Shown here: positions 17,496-26,184 of the stretch, one piece after another
How the letters are laid out: each line of letters begins with the position of its first letter
Position numbering within the stretch: the first letter of the stretch is position 1
DNA from: Paenibacillus sp. ACRRY
Lineage (GTDB): Bacteria > Bacillota > Bacilli > Paenibacillales > Paenibacillaceae
Assembly (NCBI RefSeq): GCF_022346995.1
Contig: NZ_JAKRNM010000008.1
Coordinates: 1-64,000, forward strand
Direction of reading: 5' to 3'
Length of the DNA stretch: 64,000 bases
Made by a program: the position numbers and the translations under genes
The notes under the pieces: generated by a model
Seen by the model: only the letters and a program-made list of their open reading frames with translations
Told to the model about the DNA's origin: nothing
The model's database searches: none

Positions 17496-18478
17496 GCCAT
17501 GACGGTAACGATAGCCAGCAAAATCATGAGAATAATAGCGGTGGCGTCAATACGAATCAGATTAACCAGGGCCCAGCTCTGGATGCGGAAAATGTAAACA
17601 GACTGGATCAAAAACATACGGCTGCGGCCGCTTTTCAATTTTTGTCCCGTTTCCCGGTGAAAATGCAGATTGACTTCGTTCCACCACTGCTGCGGGAAAG
17701 CGTAGTGTATTATCCGCTGGTCGGTGCAGCCATTGGGCTGTGTGTCTGGCTCGGTGGTGCGCTTACAGGTGCGCTGCTGCCATCGTTTCCAGCGGCTATA
17801 TTGACCTTGACCCTTTGGGTATGGCTTACGGGGGGACTCCACCTCGATGGCTGGATGGACACAGCGGATGGTTTGCTCAGCTATCGTACCCGTGAGCGGA
17901 TGCTGGAGATTATGAAAGACAGCCGCGTTGGAGCCATGGGAGTAATTGCCTGTGTGCTGCTGCTCATGATGAAAGCAGCGTTAATTGCTGATTTTATCGC
18001 ACGTGGGAACTGGCTATATGGAGCATTGCTAATTCTGCCCATGATCTGGAGCCGCTGGTTCATGGTATATGCCATTTCGGCTTGGCCGAATGCCAGGGGA
18101 GACGATGGACTTGCTGTCCTGTTCAAAGGCCTTGGGGAACGGAAGGAAGTCCAGCGGGCAAGAAGCGCTGCGGTTGGACTAACCATCCTCGCGGCTGTCA
18201 TTACGTTTGCCGCGGTGTGGATCTTTCAGCCGGGTAACAGTGTTGTAGAAATGCTGGCGATGGAAAGGGGCCTTGGGACATTACCTTGGTGGCTATATCC
18301 TATTGCAGCTGCCATTTTGGTGCCTCTGGCGGCGTATTTCTTCGGCAAATTCGTTGCCGGACGCATCAGCGAGAGGCTGGGCGGACTTACTGGAGATACA
18401 TATGGCGCCATGAATGAGCTGCTGGAAGCCGCTCTGCTGACGGTGTTAAGTCTGCTGCAGGGATTATTTTTGTTATAG
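17492..18478 (+). CDS. cobS: Adenosylcobinamide-GDP ribazoletransferase (cobalamin synthase)
   Basis: 328 residues and polytopic. A polar N-terminal extension of about 45 residues, rich in Asn and Gln, precedes the family start AFQFLSRFPVKMQIDF. GGLHLDGWMDTADGLLSY carries the metal-binding acidic residues, and KDSRVGAMGVI follows; both are CobS hallmarks. It joins AdoCbi-GDP to alpha-ribazole (or its phosphate) in the membrane. The N-terminal extension is longer than usual, so a later start is possible, but the ATG overlaps the cobU stop in the same way as the other operon genes. Confidence 0.93.
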   Translation: MSHDGNDSQQNHENNSGGVNTNQINQGPALDAENVNRLDQKHTAAAAFQFLSRFPVKMQIDFVPPLLRESVVYYPLVGAAIGLCVWLGGALTGALLPSFPAAILTLTLWVWLTGGLHLDGWMDTADGLLSYRTRERMLEIMKDSRVGAMGVIACVLLLMMKAALIADFIARGNWLYGALLILPMIWSRWFMVYAISAWPNARGDDGLAVLFKGLGERKEVQRARSAAVGLTILAAVITFAAVWIFQPGNSVVEMLAMERGLGTLPWWLYPIAAAILVPLAAYFFGKFVAGRISERLGGLTGDTYGAMNELLEAALLTVLSLLQGLFLL

Positions 18479-18537
18479 GGAACGAATGGAAATGAGTAAT
18501 GTGGAGCATAACGCGAAAGAGCTGAGGTGATTGGAAC

Positions 18538-20136
18538 GTGCAGGATACGCCTGTAGGACAAGCGGCGGTATTGATGCTGCAAGGTACGGCATCGGATGTG
18601 GGGAAGAGTGTTATTACTACGGCATTATGCAGGATATTCAAGCAGGATGGCTTCAGACCGGCCCCGTTTAAATCACAAAATATGGCGCTCAACTCCTACG
18701 TAACCGAAGATGGCAAGGAGATTGGCAGAGCCCAGGGAGCGCAGGCAGAAGCTTGCGGTATTGAAGCAACAACGGATATGAACCCGATATTGATCAAGCC
18801 CGTGCGGGATATGCACTCGCAGATCGTGGTGCACGGTGTACCTTTTGCCCAGATGAGTGCTTCGGACTATCGTCAGCATTTCCTGCCGGAAGCGAAGCAG
18901 ACGGTCATGGATGCGCTGAATCGGCTGCGCGATACCTATGATATTGTATTGATGGAAGGGGCAGGCAGTCCGGCCGAGATTAACTTGAAGGATCGCGACA
19001 TTGTCAATATGAATCTGGCAGGCTGGGCGGATTCGCCAGTCATTCTTATCTCCGATATTGATCGCGGAGGCGTGTTTGCTTCGATTGTAGGTACACTTGA
19101 GCTGTTGGAGCCGCATGAGGTCCAGCGTGTAAAAGGATTTATCATTAACAAATTCCGGGGGGATCTGTCCCTGCTGCAGCCTGGACTCGACTGGCTCGAA
19201 GAGCGGACGGGCATTCCGGTATTGGGCGTACTGCCTTACATAAGAGATATTCAGATTGAAGCCGAGGATTCCGTGGTGCTTGACTCCATGCGTCATGGCA
19301 AATCAGGAAAAAGGGAGCTGGATCTTGCCGTTATTCGTTATCCGCGGATTTCCAACTTTACGGACTTTGACTCGCTGTCCCGTGAACCGGATGTCAATGT
19401 GCGATATGTGACTTCTCCGGAAGAGCTGGGACAGCCGGACGCCATTTTGCTCCCCGGTACGAAGGATACGATTGGTGATCTGGCATTCCTGAGAGAGTCG
19501 GGCCTGGAGCAAGCGATTGCGAGTCAGACCGAACGTGATCATGTCCAGCTTGTGGGGATATGCGGTGGATATCAGATGCTGGGCCAGCATTTGAAAGATC
19601 CGTTTGCAGTGGAAGCGAATCAGATTCAGGAGGCACAGGGTCTGGGATGGCTGCCGCTGTCGACCACTTTTCTGGAACATAAACAGACGGTGAGAGCTTC
19701 AGGGCGTGTGCAGCAGCGGCATCCGATTCGTCTATACGGGGATCAAGATTCCGTTGATTCCATGCCAGTGAATGGGTACGAGATTCATATGGGCGTAACC
19801 GAGTGCTACGATGCGAAGCAAGTGACTGCGCTGTTTGAGATTGCTCATCCAGGTGGTCAGCCTTTTCAGGAAGGTTGGGGGAGCACGGATGGAAAAGTAT
19901 GGGGAACGTACTTGCATGGTTTGTTTGAAAGTGACCAGTTCCGCCGCTCCTGGCTTAATGGCCTTCGGCAAGAGAAAGGACTCGCTCCGCTTCAGGAAAC
20001 CTATAGTGCTCATGAACGCAAGGAGATGGAATTCGACCGGGTAGCCGAGTCTCTGCGCTCAGCCTTGGACATGAAACGTGTATACGAAATTATGGGTATC
20101 CAGTACCGAGATACCGCTTCAACTGTTAATGATTGA
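18538..20136 (+). CDS. cobQ: Cobyric acid synthase (glutamine-dependent amidase)
   Basis: 532 residues. The N-terminal dethiobiotin-synthetase-like domain carries MLQGTASDVGKSVITTALCR (about 12-31). The C-terminal glutamine amidotransferase domain has the nucleophile Cys in VGICGGYQMLGQ (about residue 342), and a histidine in GTYLHGLF. It amidates the b, d, e and g side chains of the corrin ring. It is the only ring-maturation gene here; since no other ring genes are seen, it may finish incompletely amidated salvaged corrinoids, or the ring genes lie elsewhere. The GTG start follows GAGGTGATT, 60 bases after cobS. Confidence 0.93.
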   Translation: MQDTPVGQAAVLMLQGTASDVGKSVITTALCRIFKQDGFRPAPFKSQNMALNSYVTEDGKEIGRAQGAQAEACGIEATTDMNPILIKPVRDMHSQIVVHGVPFAQMSASDYRQHFLPEAKQTVMDALNRLRDTYDIVLMEGAGSPAEINLKDRDIVNMNLAGWADSPVILISDIDRGGVFASIVGTLELLEPHEVQRVKGFIINKFRGDLSLLQPGLDWLEERTGIPVLGVLPYIRDIQIEAEDSVVLDSMRHGKSGKRELDLAVIRYPRISNFTDFDSLSREPDVNVRYVTSPEELGQPDAILLPGTKDTIGDLAFLRESGLEQAIASQTERDHVQLVGICGGYQMLGQHLKDPFAVEANQIQEAQGLGWLPLSTTFLEHKQTVRASGRVQQRHPIRLYGDQDSVDSMPVNGYEIHMGVTECYDAKQVTALFEIAHPGGQPFQEGWGSTDGKVWGTYLHGLFESDQFRRSWLNGLRQEKGLAPLQETYSAHERKEMEFDRVAESLRSALDMKRVYEIMGIQYRDTASTVND

Positions 20137-20187
20137 ATAGCAAGCTAGTGTATGATCAAGGATTTATAACCTGAATATAAAAAAAAT

Positions 20188-20242
20188 ACCCCCATGTGTA
20201 TATGCAGTACCCGGAAACGGGCTGCTGTTACGCATGGGGGTG
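20188..20242. terminator. Bidirectional terminator between cobQ and the chemoreceptor gene
   Basis: ACCCCCATG pairs with CATGGGGGT around a 36-base loop. The A run on the left gives a U tract on the minus strand, where it should terminate the convergent chemoreceptor transcript; the right flank TGTTTG is weaker. Confidence 0.75.
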
Positions 20243-20314
20243 TTTGCATGTCTGTGGTTTAATTGTGGTTCACATAAGGGAATGATGGTTTAATGTTATA
20301 CCTGAATTGTTATT

Positions 20315-22015
20315 TTAGTTGATCTTGAATTTCTTCATTGCAGACTGCAGTTCCATCGCCTGCTCATGCAGGTGACGAACCGTACCCGAGTGGGAATCCA
20401 TCTCACTCAGTTGATGCTCGGCAGTTGAAGCAATCTGCTGCATGCTCTCACGTGATCTGGAGGTAATTTGTGCCGTCTCTTCGACAGATGCACTAACTTC
20501 TTCAGCTCCTGCTGAGACTTCTTCAGTGGAAGCAGACACGGTCTGGATCGTCAGGTTGACGTTCTGGATGAGTTCGTTCAGCTGTTGGAAGGCTGTTCCC
20601 GCTTGTTGAACCACATGGGTTCCAGACCCGATTTCCTCGGTTACCCGGTTCATGGCACTCACCGAACGTTCCGCATCTTCGCGAATAGTTCCGAGATAAT
20701 CGGCGATTTCTTCCGTGGCTGTTTTGGACTGTTCCGCCAGCTTGCGGACTTCACCTGCTACGACAGCGAATCCCCGGCCATGCTCTCCGGCACGTGCTGC
20801 CTCAATGGAAGCATTAAGGGATAGCATGTTGATCTGTTTTGTAATTTCAAAAATGGATGTAACAATCGTTCCAATCGCTATAGAACGTTCATTCATCGTC
20901 TCCACGTAACGCAGCGACTCGTTTGCGGTCTGGCCGACACGTTCCATTTGCTGAACAGCATCCTGTGCAAGACGGTTTCCGTTGACGGCTTCATTCGCAG
21001 CTTCACCGATCTGTTCCGATACTTCGGCAGAAGAAGAAGCGATATGCATGATGCCCTGCGTGATTTCTTCCATGGCTCTCGCATTCTCGGCAGCGCTTGA
21101 AGCAATGGTCACACTGCCTTTCTCGGCGTCTTCCGCAGAGCGGCTGGAGTTTTTGACCATGCCGGACATGGATTCTACCCGTCTTAACAGATCATCGGAG
21201 CCTTGAACTACTTCATTGGAGGTAGACAGTGCACGGCTGATCATTTCCTTCAAATTGTGGGTCATCGTTTGGAAGCTGGCAGCGAGCTGTGCAATTTCGT
21301 CTTTGCCCTTGATTTGCAGCTCAGCGGTCAGGTCACCTTGGGAAATCTGCTTGCTGTGTTGTACGAGCTGGATGATCGGTTTGGTTACTCTTTTGATCAT
21401 GCTGGCTGAGATCAGCCAACCGAGCACGAAAACGAGTGCTGTGATACCCAGACATAACCAGAAGATCTGAACGTTTTTATCCTGAATGAACTGGGCATCC
21501 ATACTTACTGCCATGATCATGTTGCTGCCTGCAATCGGAATAAAGGCTGCTTTATGTACGCCGAAGGAATCGGAATAAACTTCACTGATGACCATTTCTT
21601 TGCTCTCTGCGGCCGTATTCATCGCGGATTGCACGCTGATTTCATCTCCGGCTTTCATTTCTGAGGCAGCGTTGGCAATGACAACCGTACCTTTGCCTTC
21701 CTGGATAGCTACGACGTAGGAAGCATCCAGATTATGTTCTTTTGCCTTTTGAGCCAAATAGGATTCGACCGTCAGTGCGGCACCTTCAGAACCAGCTCCA
21801 CCACTCTGCACCTGCAAAATCTTGGAGGAGGAGACGTTCTTATATATATCCTGGATGGACGTGTTCAGGACCTTGTCGAACTGTGGAAGCACATAGCTCT
21901 GCATAATATTCATGGATACAGCATAGAAACTGATACTAAACAACAGGGAAGCGACCAGTAGAACGAGGAACAGCGTGCCTCTTATTTTGCCGGCAACCGT
22001 ACGATTACGAAACAT
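20315..22015 (-). CDS. Methyl-accepting chemotaxis protein
   Basis: 566 residues. The first membrane helix lies at about 12-34, an extracellular sensor of about 150 residues (probably single-Cache-like) follows, and the second helix lies at about 184-206. The HAMP domain is at about 207-262 and the signalling domain at about 285-566. The hairpin tip matches the conserved receptor tip (INMLSLNASIEAARAGEHGR, then FAVVAGEVRKLAEQS), which contacts CheA and CheW. The ligand is unknown. It is transcribed alone, away from any che operon, as is usual for receptors in this group. GATGATCC precedes the ATG. Confidence 0.93.
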   Translation of the reverse strand: MFRNRTVAGKIRGTLFLVLLVASLLFSISFYAVSMNIMQSYVLPQFDKVLNTSIQDIYKNVSSSKILQVQSGGAGSEGAALTVESYLAQKAKEHNLDASYVVAIQEGKGTVVIANAASEMKAGDEISVQSAMNTAAESKEMVISEVYSDSFGVHKAAFIPIAGSNMIMAVSMDAQFIQDKNVQIFWLCLGITALVFVLGWLISASMIKRVTKPIIQLVQHSKQISQGDLTAELQIKGKDEIAQLAASFQTMTHNLKEMISRALSTSNEVVQGSDDLLRRVESMSGMVKNSSRSAEDAEKGSVTIASSAAENARAMEEITQGIMHIASSSAEVSEQIGEAANEAVNGNRLAQDAVQQMERVGQTANESLRYVETMNERSIAIGTIVTSIFEITKQINMLSLNASIEAARAGEHGRGFAVVAGEVRKLAEQSKTATEEIADYLGTIREDAERSVSAMNRVTEEIGSGTHVVQQAGTAFQQLNELIQNVNLTIQTVSASTEEVSAGAEEVSASVEETAQITSRSRESMQQIASTAEHQLSEMDSHSGTVRHLHEQAMELQSAMKKFKIN

Positions 22016-22349
22016 AGGATCATCCTTTCACGTCATGTTCATTAACATTTGTCGCTTTTCCGTATCGTAAGACTATGTACCAACGAAAAAAGGCCTAATT
22101 TTCACGTTGAGAAAACTTGGGAATAAGCGGATATACCTATATTACAAAATTAACCGGGGGTTGAATAGAAAAATTTTCATTAAACGGTGATTTTTTTTCA
22201 GAAATATATGAATGTATTACATGCATATTACATAATATCAATTAATACCTACCAGAATAGTTTGATATATGATATATTGTTCAATATCGCGTAAAGCGAA
22301 TAGAAAAACCGTTCAGTCGGTATGCACATTCTGAGGAGGATTTTACAAG
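22016..22349. other. AT-rich divergent intergenic region
   Basis: 334 bases between the chemoreceptor and the cystine symporter. It is dominated by A/T tracts, including TTGATATATGATATATTG at about 22261-22278. Probably promoters in both directions. I found no coding sequence, no strong hairpin and no riboswitch motif. Confidence 0.4.
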
Positions 22350-23747
22350 ATGGATACTTTTCTAGTCATTCTGAACGTAGTGATTATGCTCGTTCTTCTA
22401 GGCGTCCTGTATTGGATGCAAAAGAAACATATTTCCTTTACCAAGCGTGTATTCGCGGGTCTGGGAATCGGGGTTGTGTATGGTGTCATTCTTCAACTGA
22501 TATACTCGTCTAATTCTGACATTGTTACCAAGTCTGTTGATTGGTTTAATCTTGTCGGTTCAGGATATGTCAAATTGTTGCAGATGGTCGTGATTCCACT
22601 TATCATGGTTTCCATTATTTCGGCCATCATGAATTTGAAAGGCAAGCAAAACCTCGGCAAAATGAGCTTCTCAATCATTGCGATTTTGCTGATTACGACG
22701 GCCATTGCGGCAAGTGTAAGTATCGTAACAAGTCTGAGCTTCAACCTGACTTCCATTGAGATTGAAGGTGGAGACAGAGAGCTCGCACAGGGGCAGAAGA
22801 TGGAGGAACGTCTTGTTGATGTACAGGATCAGACGATTCCGCAGCAGGTTCTGGAATTCATTCCTTCCAATCCATTTGCAGACATGACCGGTGAACGCCG
22901 CACGTCTACACTTGCTGTTGTTATCTTCTCGGCATTTATTGGTGTGGCAGTACTTGGACTGGATCGCAAGAAACCACAGCAGGCGGAAACGTTCCGAGGC
23001 ATGGTGAATGCGGTATATGCTGTAGTCATGCGGATCGTAACTCTGGTGCTCAGGTTGACTCCATACGGGATTCTGGCGCTTATTACGAAGGTAACAGCGA
23101 CAACGAACCCGGATGAGATCCTGAAACTGATCAAGTTCGTCATTGCTTCCTACGTTGCGTTGATTGTGATGTTTATCATCCACCTCATTATTATCGCGCT
23201 GTTTGGTTTCAATCCGATTACGTATGTGAAAAAGGTTCTGCCAACCCTGGTATTTGCCTTCACATCCCGTTCAAGTGCGGCTGCAATCCCGCTTAACGTG
23301 GAGACACAGACGAAGAGACTGGGCGTATCCGAAGGTATTGCGAATCTCTCGGCAAGCTTCGGGGCTACCATTGGTCAAAACGGGTGCGCCGGGATCTATC
23401 CGGCCATGCTGGCGGTGATGATTGCTCCTACGGTCGGAATCGATCCGATGAGCTGGGACTTCATCATTACTCTGATCCTGGTTGTCGTGATCAGCTCATT
23501 CGGCGTAGCCGGTGTAGGCGGCGGGGCAACCTTCGCTTCCCTGATCGTATTGTCCACGATGAACCTGCCAGTTGCACTCGCAGGCTTGCTGATCTCGGTT
23601 GAGCCGCTGATCGACATGGGTCGTACGGCACTGAACGTGAACGATTCGATGACCGCTGGTCTCGTATCCAGTAAAATCCTGAAAGAGAATGATCAGGATA
23701 CTTTCAATGGTCAAAGCCGTGATCTGGATTCCGCTGTTCAAGCTTAA
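22350..23747 (+). CDS. tcyP: L-cystine/cation symporter, TcyP type (DAACS family)
   Basis: 465 residues with 8-10 membrane segments of the dicarboxylate/amino acid:cation symporter family. Re-entrant hairpin motifs include FTSRSSAAAIPLNVETQ (about 308-324), GATIGQNGCAGIYPAML and VVISSFGVAGVGGGATFAS. The pattern resembles Bacillus TcyP more than glutamate carriers. It imports cystine. GAGGAGGATTTT supports the ATG. The 334-base upstream gap is very AT-rich and probably holds promoters for this gene and the divergent receptor; no riboswitch was recognised. Confidence 0.85.
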   Translation: MDTFLVILNVVIMLVLLGVLYWMQKKHISFTKRVFAGLGIGVVYGVILQLIYSSNSDIVTKSVDWFNLVGSGYVKLLQMVVIPLIMVSIISAIMNLKGKQNLGKMSFSIIAILLITTAIAASVSIVTSLSFNLTSIEIEGGDRELAQGQKMEERLVDVQDQTIPQQVLEFIPSNPFADMTGERRTSTLAVVIFSAFIGVAVLGLDRKKPQQAETFRGMVNAVYAVVMRIVTLVLRLTPYGILALITKVTATTNPDEILKLIKFVIASYVALIVMFIIHLIIIALFGFNPITYVKKVLPTLVFAFTSRSSAAAIPLNVETQTKRLGVSEGIANLSASFGATIGQNGCAGIYPAMLAVMIAPTVGIDPMSWDFIITLILVVVISSFGVAGVGGGATFASLIVLSTMNLPVALAGLLISVEPLIDMGRTALNVNDSMTAGLVSSKILKENDQDTFNGQSRDLDSAVQA

Positions 23748-23800
23748 TTCGGACTCCATAACTTAGATGGCTGTTTATAGCAATAACAAGCCAGCATTAG

Positions 23801-23835
23801 CCGTTCTACGGGTTACTCGTAGGGCGGTTTTTTTT
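23801..23835 (+). terminator. Terminator after the cystine symporter
   Basis: CCGTTCTACG pairs with CGTAGGGCGG (two G-U pairs) over an 8-base loop, followed by eight T. Confidence 0.85.
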
Positions 23836-23918
23836 GCATGCTTGCTGATTGTCGTTATTTAGTGCTGTTCAAAGGATGGGAAATGTGATAGAGTATTCAT
23901 GTTTTGGCCCAGGCCAGA

Positions 23919-23957
23919 CCGCGGTTCGTAACCATCCCGCGTAATCAAAACTAGGAA
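23919..23957 (+). promoter_or_regulatory. PreQ1-I riboswitch
   Basis: The hairpin CGCGG (23920-23924) with CCGCG (23937-23941) encloses TTCGTAACCATC. It is followed by TAATCAAAACTAGG, the A-rich tail that forms the pseudoknot in class I preQ1 aptamers (GGTTC...ATCCC...AAAACTAGG). The tail runs into the ribosome site AGGAAGG, so control is probably at translation initiation. The downstream transporter family imports queuosine precursors, which agrees with the ligand. Confidence 0.85.
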
Positions 23958-23973
23958 GGCAGTGTATGTATTT

Positions 23974-24657
23974 ATGTTTAATTTGGGTTGGGGAGCGCTT
24001 TTTGTTCTCGTAACGTATGGTTTTTTCCTATTGTGTTACCGTCTGTTCGGTAAAAAGGGTCTGTATGCCTGGATTGGTGTGGCGACGGTTATAGCCAACA
24101 TTCAGGTGACCAAAACGATAGATATTATGGGGATTGTACTGACACTTGGCAATACGATGTATGTCAGCATGTACCTAACCAGTGACCTTCTCAATGAGAA
24201 GTATGGATCGGGTGAGGCGCGGAAGGCCGTATGGTTCGGATTCTTCACGTTAATCATGACAACGGTACTGATGCAGATGGTCATTTTCTTCGAACCGGCA
24301 CCGACGGACTTTGCCCAAGAATCGATGAAAACCTTGTTCGGACTGCTGCCACGTCTGGCACTCGGAAGTCTGACCGCGTACTTCATTAGCCAGTTCCTGG
24401 ATGTGCGGCTGTTCAGTATGCTGCGTAAGATGGCACCTGGACGCAATCAGTTGTGGATTCGTACGAACGGCAGCTCGATCGTCAGTTCTTTTGTGGATAC
24501 GCTGGTATTCTGCACGATTGCATTTGCGTTTATCTATCCATGGGATGTCTGGCTCGAGATCTTCCTGACAACGTACATTATCAAATTCGTGTTGACCGCG
24601 GTAGGTACGCCGTTTATATATGCAGCGCGTAATTTTAAAATCAAGGATGAAGTCTAG
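23974..24657 (+). CDS. Queuosine precursor transporter (VUT/YhhQ family)
   Basis: 227 residues from the ATG at 23974; a GTG at 23962 is too close to AGGAAGG to be a confident start. Six or so hydrophobic helices, with family stretches IANIQVTKTIDIMGIVLTLG, TSDLLNEKYG and RTNGSSIVSSFVDTLVFCTI. The family imports preQ0, preQ1 or related bases for tRNA queuosine. The preQ1-I riboswitch directly upstream supports this. Single-gene unit followed by a strong terminator. Confidence 0.92.
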   Translation: MFNLGWGALFVLVTYGFFLLCYRLFGKKGLYAWIGVATVIANIQVTKTIDIMGIVLTLGNTMYVSMYLTSDLLNEKYGSGEARKAVWFGFFTLIMTTVLMQMVIFFEPAPTDFAQESMKTLFGLLPRLALGSLTAYFISQFLDVRLFSMLRKMAPGRNQLWIRTNGSSIVSSFVDTLVFCTIAFAFIYPWDVWLEIFLTTYIIKFVLTAVGTPFIYAARNFKIKDEV

Positions 24658-24726
24658 TCCAATCTCGTCTATATCCGTATTCATTCGAGTATGGTTGCTA
24701 GCAACGCAACAAGTCGTATAACGAGA

Positions 24727-24772
24727 ATAACCCGCAAAGCCATATGGATATGGTTTGCGGGTTATTTTTAGT
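24727..24772. terminator. Bidirectional terminator between the queuosine transporter and the peptidase gene
   Basis: A long stem, AATAACCCGCAAA-CCATA with TATGG-TTTGCGGGTTATT, closes over a short loop and is followed by TTTTTA. It serves the transporter and, on the other strand, the peptidase. Confidence 0.85.
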
Positions 24773-24787
24773 TTCGTACCTTAGAGG

Positions 24788-25876
24788 TTAGTCTGTCAGA
24801 ATCTGCAGTTCTTTTGGATAGGAAGTCAGCACTTCAACCCCGGTATCTGTCACAAGAACATCGTCCTCGATTCGCACTCCGCCTGCAGGGGTATAGATGC
24901 CTGGTTCAATCGTGAATACGGTGCCTTCCTGCAGAAGATCCATATTCTGTCCATGCAGGGAAGGATACTCGTGCACATCAATTCCCAGACCGTGTCCAAC
25001 ACGGTGCATAAATCGTTCCCCGTATCCGGCATCTTCCGTCACCTGACGTGCTGCACGGTCGATATCGGCACAGGCCACACCTGGCTTAACTGCGCGAATG
25101 GCAGCTTCGTTTGCAGCAAGCACGGTATTGTAGATGGTTTTCAGTTCAGGAGAAATGTCACCAAAAGCAAAGGTGCGCGTAATATCAGATGCATACCCTG
25201 CAGCGTATACGCCCATATCAAACATCAACAAGTCGCCATGCTGCAGCTTGCGTTCACCCGGTGTACCATGCGGCAGCCCTGTCTTGGGCCCGGTAAGCAC
25301 CATGGTATCAAACGAAGGACCATCTGCACCCAGTTTCTTCATCTGATATTCCATTTCTGCTACCAGTTCAATCTCGGTTACGCCTGTGCGTACATGAGAC
25401 AGTCCCTGGCGCAGCGTTTCTTCAATAAGATGAATGGCATGGCGGATGCGGGCTACTTCGTCCGGTGTCTTCTTGACGCGCAGTGTGCGGAGCAGAGGCC
25501 CGACATCTTCGAAGTTGACTGCACCAAGGGCAGCGGTCAGCTGCTCGTAACGTGCAACGGTGACGTATTCTTTTTCAAGGCCCATCCGGCCCAGACGTCC
25601 CTGATAACGTTGGAACAATGCATAGGGATTGTCGGTATCCGTATGAGTCGCGATATTGCTTACCGAGGAGGCGGCTGCTGCAGCATCAGCGTCCAGGGCA
25701 GGCACAATCAGTAAAGGTTCCTCGCCACGGGCGAGAACAAGGCCGAGAAAACGTTCATGCGGGTTGCTTGCAAAACCAGTTAAATAGTAGATATGTTTCG
25801 GATCTGTAATCAGCATGGCATCCAATCCTTGTGCAGACAGATCAGCTTCCAGACGGGATAAAGGGCTTTGATTCAT
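24788..25876 (-). CDS. M24-family Xaa-Pro aminopeptidase/dipeptidase
   Basis: 362 residues. A creatinase-like N-terminal domain (about 5-130) opens with LEADLSAQGLDAMLITDPKHIYYLTG. The pita-bread metallopeptidase domain (about 140-360) has the metal aspartates in FDMGVYAAGYASDITRTF, the histidine in RVGHGLGIDVHEYP and the glutamates in FTIEPGIY and GVRIEDDVLVT. It removes N-terminal residues before proline or splits Xaa-Pro dipeptides in the cytoplasm. GAAAGGTGG precedes the ATG. Transcribed alone. Confidence 0.93.
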   Translation of the reverse strand: MNQSPLSRLEADLSAQGLDAMLITDPKHIYYLTGFASNPHERFLGLVLARGEEPLLIVPALDADAAAAASSVSNIATHTDTDNPYALFQRYQGRLGRMGLEKEYVTVARYEQLTAALGAVNFEDVGPLLRTLRVKKTPDEVARIRHAIHLIEETLRQGLSHVRTGVTEIELVAEMEYQMKKLGADGPSFDTMVLTGPKTGLPHGTPGERKLQHGDLLMFDMGVYAAGYASDITRTFAFGDISPELKTIYNTVLAANEAAIRAVKPGVACADIDRAARQVTEDAGYGERFMHRVGHGLGIDVHEYPSLHGQNMDLLQEGTVFTIEPGIYTPAGGVRIEDDVLVTDTGVEVLTSYPKELQILTD

Positions 25877-26184
25877 ATGTGTATAGCTCCACCTTTCAGT
25901 TCGTTCTATCCTTCTATTATAGAAGAATATTGAAAAATGCCAAAGGGGCGTGACCGGAGGGCTATTTGTATTGTGGTCAAATTACCGTTTAGGCGAACAT
26001 GGAGAGGGGTAAATACAGGGCGAAACGACGTTGAAGATGGTTACCGCTAACGGTACAAATAACGATACAGATATCGGTAGAGAGATACCGATTAAGGACA
26101 GATACTGAGAATAATTATCCTTGAACATATCGCAGCAGCATTTGGCAGTTTCGAACTACACTTTATTTAATAGAAGGAGATGAG
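25877..26184. other. Divergent intergenic region with TACCG palindromes
   Basis: 308 bases between the peptidase and the sugar dehydrogenase. Two small perfect hairpins sit close together: TACCG-CTAA-CGGTA (26042-26055) and ATCGGTA-GAGAGA-TACCGAT (26073-26092). A further TACCG occurs near 25983. They may be operator sites for the dehydrogenase; no regulator gene adjoins. GAAGGAGATGAG before the dehydrogenase is its ribosome site. Confidence 0.4.

Noticed and set aside
22200..22349. A cysteine-regulator (CymR-like) box before the cystine symporter
   Set aside because: TACCTACCAGAATAG near 22246 is only loosely similar to what I recall of the consensus in AT-rich DNA; not enough to call.
24953..25714. 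Open frame of 253 codons on the plus strand opposite the Xaa-Pro peptidase
   Set aside because: Shadow of a clear M24 peptidase gene; the composition (many Cys and His) is typical of antisense frames.
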